A stretch of DNA of 64,000 bases, from the NCBI GenBank assembly GCA_009823395.1, contig CM020511.1:21939001-22003000 (forward strand), given 5' to 3'. The notes under the pieces are model-generated. The model ran no database searches, was not told the DNA's origin, and was given only the letters and a program-made list of their open reading frames with translations. This DNA comes from Thamnaconus septentrionalis (taxonomy: Eukaryota; Chordata; Actinopteri; Tetraodontiformes; Monacanthidae). Shown piece after piece: positions 39,716 through 53,034 of the stretch. The translations under genes were made by a program, and so were the position numbers. Numbering within the stretch: the stretch's first letter is position 1; each line of letters begins with the position of its first letter.

Positions 39716-41179
39716 AGCGATCGGAGGGAGAATCCTCTCCGTCCTCCTGCTAATTATTCACTTTCATCCTCGTTCAACTTCGTTTTTAATTTCTCCTGTT
39801 GCTGCGGCGGTCGGTCCAAAATCAGCTCCTTCTTGTTCACCTTGCTGGGGGTCAACCAATCAGGCAGCAGTGGGATTAAATCCTGACGGGGGATGAAGTC
39901 ATGTGAAGCCGTCTCCCTTATCTCCACCTTTTCTTTTCACACATTATGGTGAATTTTTAAAGCACAAGTCGTCAATAATTCAGGGATAATTCTAGAGAAA
40001 CGCCACCTGCAGTCTGTACTGACTAAAACTCCGCTGCCCTCTCAAGGACGTCTTGATTGGATTCCCCCCACTGTATTCGTCGCCGTCTTCCCTGTTTTGC
40101 AGTGGTCCCATTTTCACCCTCCAATTTCGGAGTTTATCGACTAGCATGAATCTGTGGCTGCACAACCCAAATGCAGACATCACCTGTTGACAGCTAGCAC
40201 AGGTTCCGTGCTAGCACGATGACGACCTGCAGACGGATGCAGCTGCTGTTTTAAGCCAGTTTTTAAACCAGAAGCGCATCCTGCTGGAAAAAACAACAAC
40301 AAAACAAACAAAAAAAAAACTGCTTCGCACACACACAAACTCCGACAGAGTCAAATATGAATATGTTTGTTTTTTATTTGAATATATTCCAGTGACCTCA
40401 GAGTGCTGAGGCCTCGCACTGCAGTCACGCAGCGTTATCGTGCGGAATCCCAAAAAAGGGGGCCGGCCAGTTGAGCAAAAACTATCAGGATGAGAAAAGC
40501 ATCAACGGAGAAGTCTGCACTGCTGGATGTTATACGTTTTGAATGGAAAAACTTTTAGTTTGATCCATTTGAATTTAGTTGATCCATTTGAAGGCTGAGA
40601 GGGAAGTCGCGGCCGCGGCGGCTCCACCTGCAGGGAGGCTGTGCGTTCAATCAGCGGCAGACAAAAAGAATCACCGCACCTCCATTAACACGCCACCGCG
40701 GCTGCTTCTTTGATCTCCGCCGCCTCCAATTACATGGCCAAGCGCTTCAAACTTCCTGCCTTTCAAAAGACGTCGGCCACACAGTCTCGCAGGGAAAACT
40801 TCTATCCTGCAGGCGGAGGCGGCAGCGCATTTTAAGACATACATCACAAATGTAATGAATGTAATGATCCTTAAAATCATGACGTCGCAGTTAAGAGTCC
40901 TGCCTCATCTTCTTCATCCTCTGAGAAGAAGAAGTTGCAACTCGGCATCACTCGTCAAAAGCAGCTTTCTTCTTTTCTTCTTCTTCTTCTCTGAACTCCA
41001 GGACGGACGCGGTGCTTGAAGATTGATCAGAGGAGGACAATCCTTTCATCCCTTGTTAGTCGAGGCAATCTAGATGCCAGATGATTGGAGGGAGGAGGGG
41101 CAGGAGGAAAAGGGGGCTGAGGAGGAGGGGCCACCGGGGGGAGCTGTAGCCGTTTCAGCCCAACATCAGCCGGTAGCGT

Positions 41180-41215
<36 letters not shown>

Positions 41216-42204
41216 GTGATTTTTGCAATCTGACTGGTTGGTGCTGATAACAGGAAGTATAAATCACAGGCGGGAGTGGCTCGCTCGGCCGGAGTGCCTC
41301 CCAGAGATAATAGCATCATCGCACCGCCACCGCGCACCGTCCCCGCCGAGATTAAACACTTTATCACTGTCTGAGGGCGGCGGCGGCGGTGGGGGGCGGG
41401 GACAAACAGTCGGCACGTGTCGAGTTTGAATCACGAAATGCCTCCGACAGCGGCACAGGGGAGGGGCCTGGTGGTGAGAGTTCTCTCTCTTCACAGCTCC
41501 AACAACTGCCGGGAAGTTGAGCTCCGCCCCCCCAAAGTCCACCAGAGGGAAAAAAAAAAAGAAAAAAAAGAAAAAAGAAGTTGGTGCAACAACAAGGTGT
41601 CAGTGTGCAAGCAGCGGCACGTTTAGCCCGCTGTTTATTGCCCCGCGCTGGAAGTGACGCTTCGTTGGATCTTCCACATGTTACGAAGGGGATTGAAAGA
41701 AATAAAGGGGGCGGAGCCAACACCTGGCTGGGTGTGAGACAAATGTCCGCGCCAGTCTATGACATCACAAAGGGGCCGATATACAGGGCGTACGTTCTTT
41801 CGACGCACACTGTTTTGCAAAGTTTGGCCAGCAGAGGGAGTAGAGAACAGACTTTTCTCACTTCTGCGGAGTTAAACTGTAAATACACCCCCTGGTGGGA
41901 CAGTTCCTGCTCTGTAAATTGAAAAAATGTCTTTGTTATGGGCGGGGCTCCAGTCCAACGCTAAGCCACCATCCCACCCTCTGTCCCCGCCTCCCTCCTG
42001 CCACCCAGCGACACACACAGGGAAAAAAAAAAAAAAATCAGTGGCAGGGAGCGCAGCGATACTGAACGAGCTAAGCTAACAAGCTAATGATGAGCGACTC
42101 GGAAAGTAGTGCAGACACATTCACAACAGAGAGGTCCTATGAGGTGGAGGACTTGTCTCTTTCAGAGTCTCCCAGCACAATGGGTGAATATTGTTCCTGG
42201 AGCC

Positions 42205-42336
42205 GACTGGCTCCGACGCATTATTACAAATCTGAGTTCCGAACCGAACTGGAAATTTGAAACCAGAGTTGACTGGCTTCGAGCCATTATTGTAGATATG
42301 AGTTCCGGCCCCGACCAGTACCGAGAGATGTCGGAG
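42205..42336 (+). repeat. degenerate two-copy tandem duplication, 66-bp period
   Basis: GACTGGCTCCGACGCATTAT at 42205 recurs as GACTGGCTTCGAGCCATTAT at 42271, followed in both by an ATNTGAGTTCCG block. In one plus frame it is open and gives a 22-residue repeat (DWLRRIITNLSSEP / DWLRAIIVDMSSGP). Probably part of an old mobile element. Confidence 0.6.
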
Positions 42337-44469
42337 CCGGCCCCAAATAGAACCGTGACATACCAGCCCCGTACCCTGAAAAATCCTCAAATAAACTAAA
42401 TTTGCATTGTAAAATGGAACACATACAATGCTTTGTTTTTTGTTTATTTTTATTATTCTATAAAACAGAAGTGGGTACCTGGTACTGCAGCTACAGGAGG
42501 GAGCTTACACTACATTCCAAGGACGACAGCGTTGCTACAAAGACGGGACAAGTGCATATATTACGCAACCTCCAAGAAATAATTTACAGGCAGTGGCGAG
42601 GGCAACATGCAAAATCCCTTCCTGGTTGTAACATTTGCTGTAGCTAGGACAAGGAACTGTTCCGCTTTGCCTGCTCCTCACGGTACTCTCCGTCCCACAC
42701 AGTTTTCTTTTCAAGTCTATGAACGCTTCAGGCTAACTTTGTTGTTAGTTGAATGTTGGCTACGGCAAGCGCATTCACTTCCTTTACTCACGTGATGCAA
42801 GTCACGCAGGCAACTCGCGGCCTCGCATTGGGTGGAGGAAGGGGATATGTGAGAGCTGGGGTGGTTGACAGCAGTGACCGCCAATCGCCGGGTCCTCTCG
42901 GGTACGATGGGATCCGGCTATTCACTGTCAGAGCTGCGAATACCGAGAAAAACTCTGACATTCCCAAGACGGACCCGGGCTCAGTTCTTGTGAGTGGACC
43001 CGAGATCCGAGCCTAAAAATGAACCGATGCGTGCTATGCTGACTACCGTTTCCATCCTCACTATACCTCTCCATCTGCAACTCTCTCAATCCAGCCTACT
43101 CGCTACAGATTGCAGAAGTGACAGACCGCTGCTTGTATAGGAGGGCGGGGCAAACATGACCATGAAAAATGGGGGTTCGTGACGGTTTGTGACATCAGCT
43201 GCCTCGAACTACGTCAGCTGCCTCCATCTCAGCCACTAGAAAAATTCACTTGTAAAAGCTGGCGTTCAACCAATTGAGGGCAGTTGTTTTTGTGCTACGT
43301 TTTTGCAACAAAATATGCCAAATTAAAATACTTTGACTTTTTAGTCAAAAGTTGGACCAGAATCAATCAGCAACACTACTACATACCATGATACACTGAT
43401 TTTAAGCAGTTTTTCGGTGTACCTTAATCCAATTAATCAATTATTTTTCTTTTCCACCAAAGTGGTGAATCAGTCATCGTAGTCATACTTGTTTGGCATC
43501 TTTGAATTGGTATTAAATTCACAAAAAAGATCATTTGATTTGTCATTGTAAAAAGAAATAGCTTCTCTTTTTGACCCGCATTATCGATGGCGACGGCAAA
43601 CTTTTCATGGTAACAAACTGAAAAATGACCTTGTGCGTTTGTCTAAACACCTACTGACAAATCTATAACAACAGTCGGCGACACATTTTCCTTTTTAGCA
43701 GAACAAAGTGGCAATGAAGCCAATGCCAACGTCCCCTCCAGCAGTGACAAGCTCTTTGTTTCTTTCTTCTTCTTTTTCTTCCTCTAATTCCTGAAGAATC
43801 TTACCTAAAAACGTCAACAACCATTTGGGAATCAACGCCGGTTAATATATCCGACGTCAGGTGTTTGATGGTGCGAAAAATAAATAAATAAACAAACCTG
43901 ACACGTATTTAAAGTGTCCAGTCAGCCGTGGCTGGCGCTGAGCTCCGCTACTGCCTGCGGCGCATAAAAAAAAAAATCAAAAAAAATCAAAAAAATCAAA
44001 ATGAATAAATAAATAAGCGGAAAACAACACTTAACGTGGAAGGATCAAAGACACGCGTGTTGCATTCATCTGTCACATTGCCTGAGCTCTGAGTCTTCTG
44101 CTCATCTGCATTTAAGAAAAAAAAAAAGAAAAAGGAGTGATTCAGATGCAACCGGCGGGAAGAAAAATGATTAAACAAACAAATAAATAAAAAAGATGTA
44201 AATAAAAAATAATCTGTAAATAGAGCAATCAGGGTGGATGGGCCTCAGACGGAGAAAATAAAGAGGAGCCGACTGACTGCTGCGTCGCCCCGTCCTCCTC
44301 CGCAACACAACACAATACAACACGACGCAGTGACAGCAGCGCCGGCGTGCCATTGAGCCAGGCAGTGGCGGTGGCGTCTGTGATAAATGCGTCCTGCTTG
44401 TCGGATTTGAGATTCTCATTAGTCGGCGTTCAGCAGGAGACCTGAGGCCATTATTCTTCTGGCAGCTGC

Positions 44470-44471
<2 letters not shown>

Positions 44472-44521
<50 letters not shown>
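44472..44521. repeat. (GT)n microsatellite
   Basis: About 25 uninterrupted GT units. Confidence 0.97.
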
Positions 44522-44524
<3 letters not shown>

Positions 44525-44704
44525 GCGGTGGCAGGAAAGGACGGACTCGAACGCTCGCGCCTCTTGTATCTATGCCGCTGCCCTCTGAATGGGCTGCGTG
44601 ACGTCCAGACAATGATGAATCGTCCCGTCCGGCAGCTCGCTGGACCACCTTCAACCAATAAAGACAATAGTGGTGGCGGTGGCGGTGGGATCGTCTCGGC
44701 GGGA

Positions 44705-47465
44705 ACCAGAATCACAATCAGAATCAGCTTTATTGGCCAAGTTTGTGCATGCCAAACAGGGAATTTGACTCTGGTTTATCTTCGTTCTCTCTAATTAGCT
44801 TAAAAAACAAAACAAAACAAAGAGATAGTCAACAAAAGTTAAAAAAGGCAAATAAATGTGCAACTCGGTGGTAAAATAAAATAGAAATATTACATACAAG
44901 TATACATTACATACATAAAAAATATAATATATATACACGTATACATTAACATGTGCGTTTTGTTAAAAGATATACCGAAAAATATAAAAATTATATACAA
45001 AAAATATATATATAGGTGCAGCAGTAGGAGGTAGACCATGGTAGAATAAGCAGAATAGACACGTGATCTGATGTTTATTGCACAGTGATTGGGTTTGCTC
45101 TGAGTCCCTGTTAATGATGAGAGTTCATCAGGGCAACAGCCTGGGTGAAGAAACTGTCCCTGTGTCTAGTGGTTTTGGCGTACAGTGTTCTGTAACGCCG
45201 TCCAGACAGGAGGAGTTTAAAGAGTCCATGTCCTAGGTTTGAGGGGTCTGCAGAGATATTACAATCAGGCCTCTTTGTTCTGGACAGTTACATGTCTTGG
45301 CTAAATGTTAGGTTAGTCCCAATTGTCCTCTCCGCAGACCAAATTGTCCGTTGCAGTCTGCGCCTGTCTTGTTTGGTGGCAGATCCAAACCAGACAGTGA
45401 TGGAGGTGCAGAGGACAGACTGGACGATGGCAGTGTAGAGGGTGATCAGCAGCTCCTCTGGCAGGTTAGTGGGGTAGTGGCGGTGGGTCTCTCCTGAAGT
45501 CCACTGTCATCTCCACAGTCTTGAGCGGGTTCAGCTCCAGGTGGTTCTGACTGTACCAGAGAACGAGCTGATCCATCTGTCTGTACACGGACTTGTCACC
45601 ATCCCGGATCAAGCCGGATCCTAGCATAAGTCTTTGGGGTGTCGAGGTGACGCAGGATGTAGTGCAGTTCAATGTTGACTGCATCATCCACCGACCTGTT
45701 TGCCCGGTAGGCAAACTACAGGGGGTCAAGCAAGGGTTCTGTGATATCCTTCAGATTGCTCAACAACAGCCTCTCAAAGGATTTCATGGCCACAGATGTC
45801 AGGGCAATGGGTCTGTAGATATTTAATCCTGTGATGGTGTGCGTCTTGATGACCGGGACGATGGTGGGGCTTTTGAAGCACGAGTGCACTTCACACAGTT
45901 CCAGGGAACGGTTGAAGACGAAGGTGCCAGTTGTTCAGCGCAGGCTTTCAGGCAGGAGGGGGACACATCGTCCAGGCCTGGTGCCTTCCTGACCTTCTTT
46001 CTCCAGACGTCTGGCACACCTCCCTTTCATGGATCTGTAGTATAGGCAGGGAGTCTGAAGGGGGAGAGTCGGGCTTGGCAGTGGTAAAGATGTGAACAGG
46101 TGGGCTGCGGTGGAAGGTGTGGGGGTTGGTGGTGATGCAGGGGGTCCCATTGTGTGGAGAGTGGGCTGTTCAAACTGCAGTAAAGCCCGTTCAGCTGGTT
46201 TGCAAGGCCGAGGTTCTCCACAGGGTGGAGGGGGGTGGTCTCCTGTAGCCCGTGGTGCTCTGCAGGCCTATCCACACAGATGAGGGGTCAGGGTTGGCAG
46301 AGAGGCGACTCTCCAGGCTTTCTCCGTAGGTCCTCTTAGCTTTCCTGACCTCCCTCGTCAGTGTGTTCCTGGCCTGCTTGAACAGGGCGCGTTCTCCACT
46401 CCTGTAGGCCTCCTCCTTGGCTTTACGCAGCTGCTTGAGGTTCGGTGTGAACCAGGGCTTGTTGTTGTAAGTGCAGAAGGTCTTAGTCTGCACACACAAG
46501 TCCTCACAGAAGCTAATGTGTGATGTCATAATGTCAGTGAGTCCATGCAGGTCTGGAGTTGCAGCTTCAAAAACACTCCAGTCTGTGCAGTCAAAGCAGG
46601 CCTGAAGGTTCAGATTTGACTCCTCTGTCCACTTCTTCACAGACCTCACTACAGGTTTAGAAGTTTTTAGTTTCTGCTCAGATGAACCAGACAGTTGTCG
46701 GAGTGTCTTAATGCTGCGCGGGGCACAGAGCGATACGCATCCTTTATTCCTGTGAAGCAGTGGTCGAGTGTCTGCGTGTCCCTGGTGGGGCACGTGATAT
46801 GCTGCCTGTATTTTGGAAGTTTGTGAGTGAGGTTTGCTCTGTTTAAAACCCCAAAGACAAAAGTCAGTGAGTTCGGGAACTTTCTCTCTGTGTCTGTTAT
46901 CGGGTCAGCCAGCAGCTGCGTTGTTTCAGTCGCACATGCATGCGGAGGGATGTAAACAGCGACCAGGACAAACGAGGAAAACTCCCGCCGGCAGTTTATA
47001 AAAGGTGTCTCTAAGTGGGGGCTGCAAGACTTCTTCAACACTGTGACATCAGTACGCCATCCTTCGTTTTACGTAGAAGCATAATCCTCCTTCCTTTGTT
47101 TTTCCCGTAAGTTCCTTGTTGCGGTCCGCTCGGAGGAGCTGAAATCCAGGCAGCTGCACTGCGCTTTCCGGGATGAGTTCACTGACCCAGGTTTCAATGA
47201 AGCACAGGGCAGCAGATCTGCTTCAGTCCAGATCTTTTGGGATGAGTCGCAGCAGTTTGTCCATGTCTTATTTGCCATGGAGTGAACATTCGGCAGATGC
47301 ATCAATGGCAATGGAGCGCGGTGACCTCTCTTCCTCAACTTGACGAGCGCACCCGCACGCTTAACGTGTCTCTGTCTCCTGCAGATCCTATCGAGAGGAT
47401 CGCTGTTCCGATCAAAATCTCCGAAAAACTCCCTGGGTCCGCGGCGCCATCTTGGATCTCAAGAT
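44705..47465 (-). mobile_element. non-LTR retrotransposon with endonuclease remnants and deleted RT core
   Basis: Minus-strand frames, broken by shifts, run in LINE order. Endonuclease region at about 47340-46680 (RGHRAPLPLMHLPNV, YRQHITCPTRDTQTLDHCF, SDNCLVHL). Linker at about 46650-46270 (CFDCTDWSVFEAA, NNKPWFTPNLKQLRKAKEEA, FKQARNTLTREVRKAK). RT entry KAPGLDDVSPSCLKACAEQLAP at about 45990 and the NRSVDDAVN region at about 45690, which joins directly to DGDKSVYRQMDQLVLW, LELNPLKTVEM. The catalytic block with the ADD motif is missing. The 3' end (left) reads AATAAAGCTGATTCTGATT. Clade not assigned (jockey/CR1/Rex1-like). Confidence 0.88.
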
Positions 47466-47639
47466 GGCAGTTTGGATTTTGTGTCCTGAGTCTCGATGCT
47501 GTTTATTGAACTGTGAATGAACTTTCGTTTGATTTTTTTTTTTTTTAATCCGCTCAAGACAGAGGAGGAAGCCATGAAGGAGGCCCAAAAAACACCAGCA
47601 TACGTTTTGCTGAAGCTTCACCGTCTGTTCAACGTTGCT

Positions 47640-47946
47640 CGATGACGATGGTGAAGACCATGATGATGATGGTGATTATGATGACAATCATGATGATGAC
47701 AGTCATGATGATTATTATGATTATGAGGACAATAATGAAGATGACGATGACAATGAAGACTATGAAGATGATGAGGATGATGATGAAGATGATATAATGA
47801 TGAAGACGGTGATGATGATAATGATAAAGACGATGATGATAATCAAGATGATGAAGACGATGATGTAGACGACGATGAAGATGATGAGGACAATGATGAT
47901 GAGAAAATGAGGATGATGATGATGATAAAGAAGATGATGACGATGC
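47640..47946. repeat. imperfect (GAT)n array
   Basis: About 300 bp of GAT/GAC/AAT triplets; the Asp-rich open frame over it is a repeat artefact. Confidence 0.94.
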
Positions 47947-49329
47947 AGATTCACTTTTAATCTGTCAGTTCCTCAGCTTCTCTCTTCAGATTTCTCTCAG
48001 CTGTGAGTTTCAGTCTTCTGACCAGATGCCACTCACTCCCCCACACACCGCCGCCGCCACCGAGCAGCCGTCTTTAAATCAGCCCTCTCAATGGCGGAGC
48101 ACATTCTCTCATTAAAAACACAAAAGGCTTTGAGGCCGGGCTTTGACTGGGCCACCGCTGAGACCAGACACGTCGTCTCGGCTTTGAGACCTTTGATGGG
48201 ATCCCTCGGTGAGATCCGCCACTCGCCGCTCCTACTACGGATAATGATTCCAAGGACCCAGTCGCACAGAAACACTCGGCCTCCTCCTACTCCTCCTCTT
48301 TCTTCTTCTTCTCCTTCTTTTATGGCTCTCTGACAATTTCTGGATTTGCTGCAGAAAAAAAACTCTCATCTCTGTTACATACTGTGTTAAAATGTCTTAT
48401 TTGTTTTTGTCATCACCGTTGTTGAGCTGCAGTTGCTGAGTTGGAGTTTAAAACCTTATTTTCCTCACAGCAGAGAGAACGTAACAGAAGTTCAGCGCGC
48501 AGCTGAATGAAAATACGTGTTCGTCTCACCCCAAAAAACAAACCTAATTCAACGAGCGACCAGCATTTGCATGAATTAAACCCTTTTTTTGAACCCTTTA
48601 AACCCTTTGCTCCAGAAAACAACAAACAACAACATAAAAAACAGGCTCAAGTTACAGCATCGGAGAGACTTCCTGACTTTCAGCTCAACTTCAAACCATC
48701 TGGCTACGCCAGGTTCACGTTCCCAGGTCAAGGTTCAAACACCAGGATAGAAGTTAAACTGGACCAGGACCAGGAATGATGATTTCCTTTGGCCATTTTC
48801 ACATGCAGGAGAGAAAAATTGAAGAATTGTCTCTCATCAGTTAACATAAAGGGGGAGAATTTCAGATTGCAGCAAATGACGACGACGCCTTGTTGTTGCT
48901 CAGTGAAAACCGGAGGGGGGTTGGGGTCCTGGGATGTCTTGGACTCCAGCTGGCGTCCATCGGTGGCCAGAGATTTATTGAAGCTTTTTCTCTCCATGTT
49001 CCGGGAGGTTCCTGTTTCTCCGTGAATGTGGCAAATGTAAACAGCGGAGCGCCGTTCTGGGGGGAGTGGGAGTGGCGAGGGGTCAGGGGGAGGCAGCCTG
49101 CAGACTGTTTGTGCTGACAGAGAAAAAATGAGCTGCTGTCCCATAATGACGTGGGGGGATGTTTCCTCCTTGCAGACATGCACATGGTGTCTGTGCGTGT
49201 GTGTGTGTGATGGCTGCATTCCAGCACCTCGGAGGGGCCAACTTGCACGTGGGCAACTAATTAAACACTGCCTGCTGGGTGATTTTTTTATTCGTTTACT
49301 AGGCTAGTTAGCGGTGCTAGCCGTTGCAT

Positions 49330-49359
49330 TATCATCATCATCATCATCATCATCATCAT
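49330..49359. repeat. (ATC)n triplet repeat
   Basis: Ten ATC units. Confidence 0.94.
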
Positions 49360-49592
49360 TACGGCAGCACGACAAGACAACCAGGCAAGTGACAAACAAC
49401 GGCAGTCCGCAGAGTGAGAGGGCAGATATCCCTCCGCCGGGCCAGACCAGAACGGACTGGTCGATGCAGTTCCGCTAGTCAGGTCGCCACTGAGTAGCGG
49501 CTCAGACAAGCAGATCAATAGCAGAGTCATTCTTCTTCTTCTGCTTCTTTGAAGTTTTCACTTGTAATTCTCCCTTGTTTTCTGCCAGCATC

Positions 49593-49595
<3 letters not shown>

Positions 49596-49623
<28 letters not shown>
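49596..49623. repeat. (CT)n microsatellite
   Basis: About thirteen CT units. Confidence 0.92.
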
Positions 49624-51590
49624 CCCTCTCTCTGCCTCTTTGCCTCGGGCACCCCGAGGTGCTGAGGGAGCATCCCACTCAGATGGCGGCACAGATGCCT
49701 GTTAGGAAGGCGAGGGATGACACGGCAGCAGTGGCGGCAGCGGATCGATATCTGGCACTCGGAGCTCGGGGGGCTGAGGGATCTGCTGAATATTAATCAG
49801 CGTGGGAAAGTTCTCCGCTTTCTTCTCAGGTTTCAGGTGAAATTGAGGATCCCCCAAAAAAGAACTAAAAAACAGCAATTACAACATCGCAGCTCCTGGC
49901 CAGAGGGGGTGCCGGCGGCAGGAAGTTGATCCGTCTGTTCTTTTTCTGCCGTCGTTAAACTGCGACAGTCACATGTACAGAGAAAATTGCTGGGAGTTGA
50001 ACTCACGTCCTTTCTGCTCAAGGTCGTCGTGGACTGTGGGTCCCAAGGCCCCGCCCCCCACAAACCAATAGGCCAGCCCATTCTTTTCAATGGAGTTGCA
50101 AGGTAGCTAGCGCAGAGAGAGATAATGTAGAGAATGTTGAAAAAACAATATTGTTAACTGAAATAGAAAAAAACTAAAATTACAAGACAAAAACGCTAAC
50201 AAACTTAAACTGTTTTGTGTGTTTAGAAAACAAACTAAAACAAACTAAAATTGAAGTCATATTTCCCTTCGTGTTCGTCCCTGTCAATGAATATTTGCCT
50301 AAAATGTTATCTTTAGTTTTACGAAGCAGCACCTGAATGCACCTCGCGTTCTGTGGCGTCAACCTTCTTTCACAGCAGTAGGTTAAACGAACGACTCACG
50401 CAGCGGCAAAGTCTGACATGGGACTTTTCCGAACATGACAAGGAGAGTGATGAATGTATAAAATATGTGGCTTGCTTCTCAAGGGGAAAAACCCGACAAA
50501 CCTCAAAATCCATTCAAGAAGCTCACACAAAGCGGCTAATCTCAAGTACCTAAACAAGCTAGCCTCTGAAACTAAAACTCTAAAACTAAAGAAAACTAAA
50601 CTAAAACTAAGCTTTTTTGTAAATATAAAAACTAATAAGAACTAGCAAACCCACGCTAAAAATGAATTAAAACTAACTGAATTGTAGGGAAATAAGTCAA
50701 AATGAAATGAAACTAAACTAAAATGAAAAATCCAAAACTATTATAACTCTGTTTTGGTGCTATTTACACAGATTTTCTGGCACAAAAGCCGGGCAATCGC
50801 TTTGTGGGTCTGGCCACATATCCCTTCTTCTTGGCGACCTTAAAATTCCAGATCCTGTCAGACATCCATCCCTTGTTATCCCTTGTGACACTGAAGTCGC
50901 TGGGATCGGCCAATCGCAGCGATCCTCCAGGAAGCCGTCTGGGGGTTCGCTCTCCCTGTTCAGGGCCGCAGCCTTAATGAGCGGAGCCACTGTCTGTCTG
51001 TCACACGCAAAGCATCCCGCCGCCGCACGCTCGTGGCAGCAGCCGTGATAAAACACCCGGCGAGGAGGGTGAGGGTGGGAGGGTTGGGGGAGGGGGGTGG
51101 AGGCGCTAGTCAAGCTGTGGCAAGGCCTCATGGGTAAACAGCGGTGAGGCAGCAGCCCTGTAAACATGCTGGCAATGGCGCCGAGGGGTTGTGTGTGTCA
51201 GCTGGTTGCCAGGCTTGCAGCACGCGCCGCCAGCCTGGTGGCACGGTTTGTCACACACACAAGCACACACACACACACACGCACACACGCCAACAAAGCC
51301 TTGTCCTCGTTTACCAGAGAATGGAGGAGCGGCAGAATGAGGGGAGAAGAGTGGGGGGGGGGACAGATGGGGCGACCTGGAGTTCATCACAGGGTAGTAG
51401 ATGGGAGAGATATACACACAGTGGGTGCCATGGAGACTTTCTGTGTCCGTTGAAGTCCGTTAATGTTTTGGTCAGAGGGCTGAGAAACAAAAACAAAAAC
51501 GCAACAAAAACAGCTGCATGTGTGTTTTTTTTTTCCGTGTTTGACTTCAGTCAGCATCTGCACAAAAGAAAGACGGAGGAGACTCAACCC

Positions 51591-51591
51591 C

Positions 51592-51622
<31 letters not shown>

Positions 51623-51623
51623 C
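51591..51623. repeat. (ACA)n triplet repeat
   Basis: About eleven ACA units. Confidence 0.94.
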
Positions 51624-51764
51624 CACTGACAACAGACAAACAAACAACGTGCAGTGCAACAACAGAGAAGGAATCCACACATCTCACCATTAATTGTGTC
51701 GTGATGGGAGACTACTTTCTGCATTATGGGGTTCTGAGTCCTAGCTTAAAAATTCTGGACAGCT

Positions 51765-52035
51765 GTGGTCTGGTTCTGCGTGTGGTGAGCCAGTTCTGGT
51801 TTTGGGTCTGGCTCGAGGTCTGGTTAGCATTTTTATGGGTTTGGTCTGGCTCTAGGTCTAGGTCTGGTACTCAATATTGATCTAGGTCTGGTTCTAGTTC
51901 TGGTCCTGTGTCTGGTGAGCCCCTTTCTCGGTCTGGGTCTGGCTCAAGGTATGGCTCTAGGTCTAGTACTGGGTCTAAGTCTGGGTCTGGGTCAACTTCT
52001 GGTTCTGGTCCTGTGTCTCCAGAGCCTGTTTCAGG
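51765..52035. repeat. imperfect minisatellite of GGTCTGGTTCTG type
   Basis: Degenerate 6-bp based units (GGTCTG, GGTTCT, GGCTCT) over about 270 bp. Confidence 0.9.
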
Positions 52036-53034
52036 GTCAGGTACCAGGCTTAACATCTGGACCGATGAAAACTCAAACAACTTGTCCTGTTTCCTTTATT
52101 TTTAGAGTTTTCAACCAGAAAACTCTTTGAAACGAGGCAAAAATCGGCTGAGCTCTCTGCCTCTCTCTCTCCCTCGCCCGCTTCATGGACGTCTGATCAT
52201 GTTTCACGCTGACGGCCGCGTTCGCTCTCTATTCTCCAGCTCCGACGTGACTTTGTGTCATCAATAATGACAGGCAGAGAGAAAGAAAACAAGTGAGCTG
52301 CCCTTGCCCGCCAGCAGAGAGCGCCGCCCAGAGTGGGCTTCAGCCTTCCCGCACGTTCACAGCCAACCAGCGGGCGTCAGCGCATCGGCAGCGAGGGACA
52401 ATAATGAGCAGCAGCGAATAGAAGAGGTGGAAAAAGCAAAACAGCGTTCCGTTTAATAAAGTTGGCCCACTTTTGTTTGTTTGTTTGCTTGTCAACACGA
52501 GCGAGGGAAAGGAGGCGGGACAGTGATTGAAAGCTCTCCAGAGTGTTTTAGCCATTCTGGCAAAAAAAAAGAACAGAAAAAAACAACAATAACACACTTT
52601 AGTAAAATAAAGAACGACTGGTGTCAGGAGGTTCATTTGCAGCCGTGTGAAACTATTAGCTGAGCCGGAAACAAACACAATCACGGCTTCCTTCACCGGT
52701 CTTAAAAAGATTCAATTATAAAAAAAAAAAAAAACTTTTTCAGCTCTCGTGTCTTGTTGCATTACCAGCATGACAACTAGCACAACGGGTAGGGAAAAAA
52801 AGCAACAACTTCAACACTTTCAGCACTGAAAAAAAAAAAACTGATTCTGATTTTTCTCTTCTCATGAGAGCAGCCGGCCAATCGCAATGGGAGTGGGCTG
52901 TTCCATAGTGGGACCACGGAGAGGAAAAGAGCCCAAACAACCTCTTCAAGCACCAAACAAACCTTGTTTATTGTTGGAGGTAAACCACCAGATGTATTTA
53001 TGAAATGGGTGTGGAAATGTCCTTTAAAGAGCCA

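Larger units (their letters stand above)
39321..44704. other. probable 5' intron of sema6c, middle part; no gene recognised
   Basis: Holds CAGA (39393-39458), GA (39635-39708) and GT (44472-44521) repeats, poly-T (about 41181-41204) and a degenerate 66-bp duplication (42205-42336). Apart from these nothing is recognised; open frames have no family resemblance that I can see. Confidence 0.6.
47466..53034. other. probable 5' intron of sema6c, distal part; no gene recognised
   Basis: Contains an imperfect GAT array (47640-47946), ATC (49330-49359), CT (49596-49623) and ACA (51591-51623) repeats, CTAAAACTAA-type low complexity (50570-50740) and a CTGGTT minisatellite (51765-52035). No exon recognised. 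Confidence 0.6.

Noticed and set aside
41417..42399. Possible separate gene from several medium open frames
   Set aside because: No splice-consistent model or family resemblance; kept only as a possible transposon relic.
47635..47868. Acidic Asp-rich open frame
   Set aside because: Imperfect GAT triplet array; no start context or conserved domain.
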